Shown: positions 14,650 to 19,634 of the stretch, in pieces
How positions within the stretch are numbered: position 1 is the stretch's first letter
Layout of the letters: each line of letters starts with the position of its first letter
Assembly: GCA_035439445.1 (NCBI GenBank)
Contig: DAORKG010000050.1
Location: forward strand, 1 to 19,634
DNA: 19,634 nt
Reading direction: 5' to 3'
DNA from: UBA4416 sp035439445
GTDB lineage: Bacteria > Bacteroidota > Bacteroidia > B-17B0 > Aurantibacillaceae
Notes under the pieces: model-generated
What the model was told of the DNA's origin: nothing
What the model saw: the letters and a program-made list of their open reading frames with translations, nothing else
Database searches by the model: none
Translations under genes and position numbers: made by a program

Positions 14650-15432
14650 ATGAAAGATTTAATAATAACAACAATACAAACACATTTGCTATGGGAGGAT
14701 GCTCAAGCCAATATTGCTCATTTTGATAAAAGAATAAATCAATTATCCGAGCAAACTGACATCATTGTTTTGCCTGAAATGTTTACTACGGGCTTTACTA
14801 TGAACCCTTCTAAATTAGCCGAAGAGCATGGAGGGATGGGAATGCAATGGATGATTCAAAAAGCCAAAGAGAAAAATTGTGTAATTACAGGTAGTATTTC
14901 AGTAAAACATAATGAAAATTTTTACAATCGCTTGTATTGGATAAAGCCCGATGGTACTTATGAATACTATGATAAACGACATTTGTTCAGAATGGGGAAT
15001 GAACACCAACATTATAAAGCAGGTGATGAAAAATTAATTATTGAATACAAAGGCTGGAAGATATGCCCATTGGTATGTTATGATTTACGTTTCCCTGTTT
15101 GGAGTAGAAATACAAAAGACAATACTTATGATGTTTTGATTTATGTTGCAAATTGGCCTGAGGTTCGCTCTTATCCTTGGAAACAACTATTAATTGCCAG
15201 AGCCATCGAAAATCAATGTTATGTTGTTGGAGTTAATAGAATTGGAGAAGATGGAAATAATATTAAACACTCAGGCGATACCTCTATTATTAATCCAAGA
15301 GGAGAAGTGCTTAGTAAAACGCTAGCTCATGAGGATAAGTCAGAAACATTGATTCTTTCATACACATATCTTCAGGAATTTAGAAAGTTATTTCCTGTGA
15401 TGATGGATAGCGACGATTTTAAAATTATTTAA
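14650..15432 (+). CDS. Nitrilase-superfamily amidase, omega-amidase (Nit2/YafV) type
   Basis: The 260-aa enzyme belongs to the carbon-nitrogen hydrolase superfamily. The catalytic triad is E43 (LPEMFTTGF), K109 (YDKRHLF) and the nucleophile C143 (VCYDLRFP). The EMFTTGF and YDKRHLFRMG patterns fit omega-amidases such as YafV and Nit2, which hydrolyse alpha-ketoglutaramate to 2-oxoglutarate plus ammonia. It is cytoplasmic: no signal peptide is present. It starts at the base after the stop codon of paralog 4 and closes the operon opened by the aminotransferase, its usual metabolic partner. The stop codon lies 2 nt from that of the convergent gene, with no terminator between. Confidence is high for the family and moderate for substrate. 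Confidence 0.9.
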   Translation: MKDLIITTIQTHLLWEDAQANIAHFDKRINQLSEQTDIIVLPEMFTTGFTMNPSKLAEEHGGMGMQWMIQKAKEKNCVITGSISVKHNENFYNRLYWIKPDGTYEYYDKRHLFRMGNEHQHYKAGDEKLIIEYKGWKICPLVCYDLRFPVWSRNTKDNTYDVLIYVANWPEVRSYPWKQLLIARAIENQCYVVGVNRIGEDGNNIKHSGDTSIINPRGEVLSKTLAHEDKSETLILSYTYLQEFRKLFPVMMDSDDFKII

Positions 15433-15434
15433 AA

Positions 15435-16951
15435 TTATTTATATAGTTCGTGTACATATTTCCTTTTTACCTTTGCTACCAGCCATTTTTCGTAATTCTC
15501 ATGTAAAATATTAACCGATAATTGGTTTAACTGCTTGTTTTTATTTAACTCTTCTACTAGTGCCTGAATAAGCAATGTTTCTTCTTTAGGGCTTAAATGT
15601 TTTGAGTTAGTTACCTTGTACAACACCTTTAATATATGCTCTTCAAATAAAGTTAATATACTTTTTGATAGGTTTTTTTTGAGGATTTGTTTTGATAATG
15701 AAGTCACTAGCGAATAATTCTTTAACTCATAATGAGTTATTACATTAAGGACTTCAATTCTTAAATACACTTGTGGTCTTGCATCAAAAACAAACTCATT
15801 CAATGTTTTATTTATAAATTTTAGTGCCTTGTGAAATTGACCAACATATATTAAAGTAATAGCATGTAAATAATAAAAATAGATAATGTGATATGGCTCG
15901 ATGTCCATATTTAATTTTGAGATTTCTTTCTCAATATCTTTTATTTTATTTAAAGCTGCTTGAAAATCATTATTTATTAAATAGTATTCTAACTCATGTG
16001 TATTTGCATGAATGAATACTCTTTCTGCAATAACTTCTTTTCGGATATTTATTTTTTTAGGAAATTCCTGTAATACTTTTATGTCTTCAAAAAACGTTGA
16101 TTTAGGAAAGAATTTTTTAATAGATAACAAACGATTATATATTGAAACGTAATCCAGTGGGTTCTCTATTGCATAGGTTTTCGATTGATTAAGAATATCT
16201 ACCAGTTTTTGAAGATGATTATATTCTTTCTGTTTATCATCTATTGAGTAATAATAATTGGAGTATATTAGATAATAAAATATTTTAGCTGAGAAAGACA
16301 GTGCATTATTTTCATTTTTTAATTCAGGCTCATTTAATATTTTTTGAAATTTTTTTAATACTTCTGATTTTGAGTATTTCTCATTATCTGCCTGAATTAA
16401 ATTACTTTCATAGTATAAATCCGTGATTCGCTTAAAATTATTTAACAATAAAATGTATTGATCAATTTCTAAATTTACTTCAGCGGCCTTTTTTAATCCC
16501 AAAGAATAACCACTGCATTTCTTTTTCCATGTTAGTATATCAATCATTAACTGAAAATTTTCGCATTCTCTAGCTAAATCCTCAGCTTTCGCAACTAATT
16601 TTAGGGCTTCATGGTATAATCCTTTATGAAATAGTATTTCTATGGAGCCCAACAATTGTTTAATTTCCAGATTATAGGTCTTTGAATCATGGAAAACATT
16701 TAAACTTCTTAGAATGAGTTGGTATAAGTAATTTTTGTCAGCAGAAATAAAATCAGGATTAACTCCGGATTTTTTCAGATTTTTTTTATTTCTGTATCAT
16801 TTTCTTCTACAGCTTTATCTAACTCATCAAATAAGGCAATGTACTTGTTTTGCTCACCTATAGTATGTCTTTCCGAAAAGATCTTAAAGTATCTTTTTTC
16901 AGACATAGAGAGATTTTTTATGACAACAAAGGCGTTGCTATTTTTTTTCAT
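15435..16951 (-). CDS. Helical-repeat (TPR-like) cytoplasmic protein, interrupted by a -1 frameshift
   Basis: The open frame that ends at 15435 continues upstream past the TTG at 16655 without a stop, back to about 16780. There it meets a second short frame that starts with ATG at 16951 (58 codons: KKNSNAFVVIKNLSMSEKRY... to ...NDTEIKKI, then TGA at 16777-16775). Joined by a -1 shift in the A8 tract at 16787-16780 they give one protein of about 505 aa. Its N-terminus (LSMSEKRYFKIFSERHTIGE) and following NYLYQLILRSLNVFHDS match a common Bacteroidota family of all-helical, TPR-like proteins whose function I do not know. Helical pairs with A/L/Y spacing run through the rest. It may be a broken gene, a sequencing error in a homopolymer, or a gene read by slippage. 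No signal peptide is seen. Confidence 0.7.
16775..16787 (-). other. A8 slippery tract with immediate stop codon
   Basis: In the upstream reading frame the codons run ATA AAA AAA ATC TGA, so A-AAA-AAA forms a canonical X-XXY-YYZ heptamer followed by one codon and a stop. A -1 shift here (AAA AAA AAT CTG) enters the long downstream frame exactly. One missing A in the tract would explain it equally well. Confidence 0.6.
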
Positions 16952-17001
16952 AATTGATGTTAGACTTACTAAATGAGACTATTTTATCGTATTAAATATA
17001 G

Positions 17002-17518
17002 GAAAATGTCTTGAAATGCAATATTCAGAAGTATGAAAAAGAAGGTTACATCACAGTAGAAAAAAACTATGACATTACTTTAGACATCAACACGGTGATT
17101 GACTTAAAGGAAACGATGCGGAAGTTAGAGATTGGAGCAGACATTGCAAAAAGTTATCCAAATCAATCCTATTTACTTCGACTTAGCTAAGCGGAACATC
17201 CGTGCTGACGCTGCCAAAGAACTTGACAAGATTGTGAAAGTAATGCAAGAGAACCCAACGATGACTATTGAATTAGGCTCACACACCGATTGTCGTTCAT
17301 CAAAAGCCTACAACTTATCCTTATCCGACAAACGTGCTAAATCATCAGCAGCCTACATCGTATCAAAGGGCATCGCTAAAAACAGAATTGTTGGAAAGGG
17401 TTATGGCGAAAGCAAACTCATCAATGGTTGTGAGTGCGAAGGCAAAGTTCAATCAACTTGCTCGGAAGAAGAACATCAGGCCAATCGTAGAACCGAGTTC
17501 TTGATTACTAAGTTTTAA
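17002..17518 (+). pseudogene. OmpA-family C-terminal peptidoglycan-binding protein, 5'-truncated and frameshifted
   Basis: The stretch 17132-17518 encodes a complete OmpA-type peptidoglycan-binding domain: INPIYFDLAKRNIRADAAKE, IELGSHTDCRSS, LSDKRAKSSAAYI, IVGKGYGES and EEHQANRRTEF. The sequence before it, 17002-17151, reads in another frame as a typical linker of the same proteins (KEGYITVEK ... LEIGADIAK). Removing one A from the A5 run at 17148-17152 joins the two as ADIAKVIQINPIYFD. Upstream of 17002 an in-frame TAG occurs, and the usual long N-terminal region is absent because the divergent gene begins there. A TTG at 17132 could start a 128-aa product, but it would lack a signal peptide. 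In Bacteroidota such proteins normally anchor outer-membrane or secretion assemblies to the cell wall. The fragment is probably dead. Confidence 0.75.
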
Positions 17519-17601
17519 TGGGTCATGCTGTCCGCTAGCTGGCGGATCAGCATCTCACAGACCCTGAAACAAGTTTAGGGTGACTATATGAAAAAGCCGC
17601 C
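17482..17601 (+). repeat. 3' end of the OmpA-type gene plus palindromic module, copy 1
   Basis: This segment recurs at 19442-19575. It contains the last 12 codons of the OmpA-type fragment, a degenerate palindrome (17525-17553, around tccgctagctggcgga), a second hairpin ACCCTGAAAC-aa-GTTTAGGGT (17561-17581), and the left arm of the terminator. The order of elements is the same in both copies, showing that they share descent. Confidence 0.7.
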
Positions 17602-17627
17602 CTATTCTTGTGGGGCGGTTTTTTCAT
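17588..17627. terminator. Bidirectional terminator between the OmpA fragment and the T9SS cargo gene
   Basis: The stem ATGAAAAAGCCGCCC / GGGGCGGTTTTTTCAT with a loop around tattcttg (one bulge) has T-runs on both strands. The gene at 17642-19366 ends 14 nt away on the minus strand and the OmpA fragment ends about 70 nt before it on the plus strand, so it can serve both. Confidence 0.8.
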
Positions 17628-17641
17628 GCAATGAAGTATAG

Positions 17642-19366
17642 TTATTCTTTAATAAATTTTATAATTTCTTGTTCGTTGTTTTTTATTATTCGAGCATAGT
17701 ATACGCCACTTGCTAATTCTGTGGTGTTTAATTTATAGCATGAAGTATTAAAATTAGATTCTAAAACAATCTCCCCTAAATTATTAATAATACTAAGTGT
17801 TATCATATCCATCGTTTTATTTTCTAATAAAATATGTAATGTTCCATGATTAGGATTTGGAAACAGCGAAACATTATTTTTACGACTTGTTATTTGCTGA
17901 ACACCTGTAGTTGTACTTTGATTTAATTTTTGTACAAAAATATCGAAATCACTCACATTAAAAGTAGTAAGATTAAAGGAACCATTCGGATCAAAATTTA
18001 CGGTACCCGTAAACATACCAGTAGTGTATATACTTCCATGCTTATCAACGTCAATTGATTTCATCAAATCAAAATCACTGCCTCCAAAACTTTTGGTAAA
18101 TATCAGTACGCCATTTGAATCTAGTTTAGAAATATACAAGTCATTAGAGCCATTAGAGGTTAAATTTATAATTCCACTATTTGGATCAAAATCAACTACA
18201 TCGCTGTATCCACCAGCAATATAGATGTTTTCAAGCGAGTCTAATTTAATACCACTAACGTGTTCGTATAAGGTTCCTCCAAAACCTTTTGTCCAAATTA
18301 AAGAGCCGTTAGCATCAAACTTATTAATATAAATATCTGCGCTTCCTAATGATGTTAAATTTGTAACACCCGCATTTGGATCAAAGTCAACAGTATTTTC
18401 AAACTGACCCACTAAGTAAATATTGGTGCTTTTTTTATCTAACACCAAATCAGTACCATTATCATAGCCAGTACTTCCCATACTTTTTGCCCAAACTAAA
18501 TTGCCTGCGCTGTTTAATTTCGACATAAAAATATCTGTGGCGCCAATTGAATTTAAAGTTAAAACAGAAGCGTTTGGATCAAAATCTACCACTCCTTGAT
18601 AAGAGCCTGTAACATATACATTTCCTTGTATATCAATTTGTATTCCTCTTGCTTCATCATCAGAACTTCCTCCAAACGCTTTAGCCCAGATAAAATTTCC
18701 ATTAACATCTAGTTTGCTTATAAACACGTCATAATCTCCATTTGATGTTAAATTTGTAACACCTGCATTTGGATCAAAATCTACAGTATTATAAAATGAA
18801 CCAGCAATATAAACATTGTTTGAAGCATCAAATGCTAAATTGGAAACCACATCATAGCTACTTCCTCCAAACGCTTTAGCCCAAATAAAACTTCCGTTTG
18901 AGCTTAGTTTAATAATAAAGCAATCAGCTAAACCATTTGCTGTAAATGTGGAAACACCTGCTGTTGGATCTAAATCAGAAACGCCACTATAGTATCCTGT
19001 TAAGTAAACATTGTTTTGTTTGTCAATAGCAACTTTTGCAATATTAAAATCAGTATCGTTATCAATTTTATGTGCCCATAATAAATTACCTAAAGCATCT
19101 TGTTTCATAACATAGCCTGTTTGGGTAGCGGTGGTTAAGGTGTAATTTGTAGTGCCCGAATCAAAATTATAGGTTCCATTAAAATAGCCTGCCGTGTAAA
19201 CATTGCCCAATGTATCTACTGTTATGGATTGGGAACCGCCAAAACTGGAATTGTCTGTTTTAATAATTTGTTTAGCCCAAGCCAATGACGGTGATTGTGC
19301 TTTAATGTGAGCGCTACAAAAAAGCATTGCTGCTAAAATGTAAGTTTTAGTATAAAGTAGTTTCAT
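17642..19366 (-). CDS. Secreted SBBP-type beta-propeller repeat protein with type IX sorting domain
   Basis: The 574-aa protein has a signal peptide (1-23, ending HIKA before Gln) and then seven tandem repeats of about 52-60 residues (roughly 45-480). Each runs D-x-x-x-N-(V/I)-Y-x-x-G, then VDFDPNAG, then D-x-(F/Y)-(I/M)-x-K-(L/F)-(D/N)-x-x-G-x-x-(I/V)-(W/F)-x-K-x-(F/M)-GG. This is the SBBP beta-propeller pattern, and the DFDPN turns could bind calcium. The C-terminus (from SLFPNPNHG, about 501, to KFIKE) is a type A T9SS sorting domain, so the product should be exported through type IX secretion and released or anchored at the surface. An 18-nt hairpin (19412-19429, ATACCCA-atga-TGGGTAT) lies upstream of the ATG. 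The role, perhaps adhesion or binding of surface polymers, is unknown. Confidence 0.85.
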   Translation of the reverse strand: MKLLYTKTYILAAMLFCSAHIKAQSPSLAWAKQIIKTDNSSFGGSQSITVDTLGNVYTAGYFNGTYNFDSGTTNYTLTTATQTGYVMKQDALGNLLWAHKIDNDTDFNIAKVAIDKQNNVYLTGYYSGVSDLDPTAGVSTFTANGLADCFIIKLSSNGSFIWAKAFGGSSYDVVSNLAFDASNNVYIAGSFYNTVDFDPNAGVTNLTSNGDYDVFISKLDVNGNFIWAKAFGGSSDDEARGIQIDIQGNVYVTGSYQGVVDFDPNASVLTLNSIGATDIFMSKLNSAGNLVWAKSMGSTGYDNGTDLVLDKKSTNIYLVGQFENTVDFDPNAGVTNLTSLGSADIYINKFDANGSLIWTKGFGGTLYEHVSGIKLDSLENIYIAGGYSDVVDFDPNSGIINLTSNGSNDLYISKLDSNGVLIFTKSFGGSDFDLMKSIDVDKHGSIYTTGMFTGTVNFDPNGSFNLTTFNVSDFDIFVQKLNQSTTTGVQQITSRKNNVSLFPNPNHGTLHILLENKTMDMITLSIINNLGEIVLESNFNTSCYKLNTTELASGVYYARIIKNNEQEIIKFIKE

Positions 19367-19440
19367 AGTTTTTATTTTGTAGCGAAAATACTTTTTTATA
19401 GCACAAAACTAATACCCAATGATGGGTATATTGATACCAA

Positions 19441-19480
19441 GCTAATCGTAGACCTGAGTTCTTGATTACTAAGTTTCAAT
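19441..19480 (+). pseudogene. Remnant of a second OmpA-type gene 3' end
   Basis: Read from 19441 this gives ANRRPEFLITKF, matching the last residues of the OmpA-type fragment at 17482-17518 (ANRRTEFLITKF). The stop codon is lost (caa for taa). Nothing of the gene remains upstream, where the promoter region of the T9SS cargo begins. Confidence 0.7.
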
Positions 19481-19518
19481 GTGAGATGCTGTCCGCCAGC
19501 TGGCGGACAGCATCTCAC
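19481..19518. repeat. Perfect 38-bp palindrome
   Basis: GTGAGATGCTGTCCGCCAG is followed directly by its exact reverse complement, with no spacer. The inner TGTCCGCCAGCTGGCGGACA is a palindrome type I recognise from Bacteroidota intergenic regions. It is the intact form of the degenerate palindrome at 17525-17553. Confidence 0.85.
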
Positions 19519-19520
19519 AG

Positions 19521-19555
19521 ACCCTGAAACATCCCGATAGCTATCGGGACAGGGT
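19521..19555. repeat. Nested hairpin with inserted 18-bp palindrome
   Basis: Outer arms ACCCTG/CAGGGT enclose the perfect palindrome TCCCGATAGCTATCGGGA (19532-19549). The copy at 17561-17581 has the outer arms but not the inner palindrome, so the latter was gained or lost as a unit. Confidence 0.75.
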
Positions 19556-19586
19556 GACTATATAAAAAAACCGCCTTTGTTTGAAA

Positions 19587-19634
19587 TGCCCCCAAAAAGT
19601 TAGACACTATTTGGGGGTATTTTTATGGAAAGAA
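19587..19634 (+). mobile_element. Probable left end of an IS3-like insertion sequence, with start of its transposase gene
   Basis: TGCCCCCAAAAAGTTAGACA (19587-19606) has the TG start and the 'AAAAGTTAGACA' body of terminal repeats I associate with IS3-like elements of Bacteroidota. It is followed by a CCCCCAAA/TTTGGGGG hairpin (19589-19617) and an ATG at 19625 opening a frame (MER...) cut by the window end. The element sits inside the terminator of the second palindromic module, whose right arm is missing. Only the first 48 bp are visible. Confidence 0.5.

Noticed and set aside
15435..16655. Helical-repeat gene starting at the TTG at 16655
   Set aside because: The same frame continues upstream with conserved-looking sequence, and the true N-terminus lies at ATG 16951 in the adjacent frame, so the TTG start is artificial.
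17132..17518. Intact 128-aa OmpA-domain gene starting at TTG
   Set aside because: The frame before it encodes the family's linker and joins after removal of one A. The TTG start would leave a domain without a signal peptide, so a truncated pseudogene is the better reading.
19481..19555. CRISPR repeats
   Set aside because: The repeats are palindromes present in two distant copies without regularly spaced unique spacers, and no cas gene is present.

Overview
The window looks like a chromosomal segment of a low-GC Bacteroidota bacterium (Flavobacteriia-like or a close relative). The signs are: a three-subunit succinate dehydrogenase with a single b558-type membrane anchor; a secreted protein with a C-terminal type IX secretion (Por) sorting domain; exported proteins whose predicted signal-peptidase cut leaves an N-terminal Gln (the Bacteroidetes 'Q-rule'); a TTG-N20-TAnnTTTG promoter ahead of sdhC; and several short palindromic repeats of kinds common in this phylum.

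Layout. (1) 90-3732, minus strand: sdhC-sdhA-sdhB with promoter and terminator. (2) 3767-4952, minus: an AlkB-type DNA repair dioxygenase and a small Xre-family regulator. (3) 5065-8160, plus: a one-polypeptide restriction-modification enzyme (PD-(D/E)XK nuclease + N6-adenine methylase + specificity region), divergent from the regulator. Between them lies an AT-rich spacer with three phased 10-bp motifs that may be an operator. (4) 8327-10576, plus: a DUF418 membrane protein directly abutting a secreted protein with an HExxH zinc-peptidase motif, then a bidirectional terminator. (5) 10638-10708, minus: tRNA-Cys(GCA). (6) 10804-15432, plus: a six-gene putative operon in which a methionine/glutamine-type aminotransferase and an omega-amidase (together a 2-oxoacid salvage pair) bracket four divergent tandem paralogs of an uncharacterised exported membrane protein. 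(7) 15435-16951, minus: a helical-repeat protein gene split by a -1 frameshift at an A8 tract. (8) 17002-19634: a degraded accessory stretch with a 5'-truncated, frameshifted OmpA-type gene and its palindromic 3' module, a seven-repeat beta-propeller-type T9SS cargo, a second remnant of the OmpA 3' end with the same module, and what looks like the left end of an IS3-like element inserted into that second module's terminator.

How the genes work together: the sdh genes form a complete complex II. The regulator probably controls expression of the restriction enzyme. The aminotransferase would make 2-oxo acids such as alpha-ketoglutaramate or KMTB from glutamine and methionine derivatives, and the omega-amidase would hydrolyse the amide product. 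The four paralogs between them are the least explained part: same exported N-terminal domain, same two C-terminal membrane helices, strongly diverged sequences, tightly packed with the metabolic pair. All functional statements come from motif recognition by eye; no search was run.
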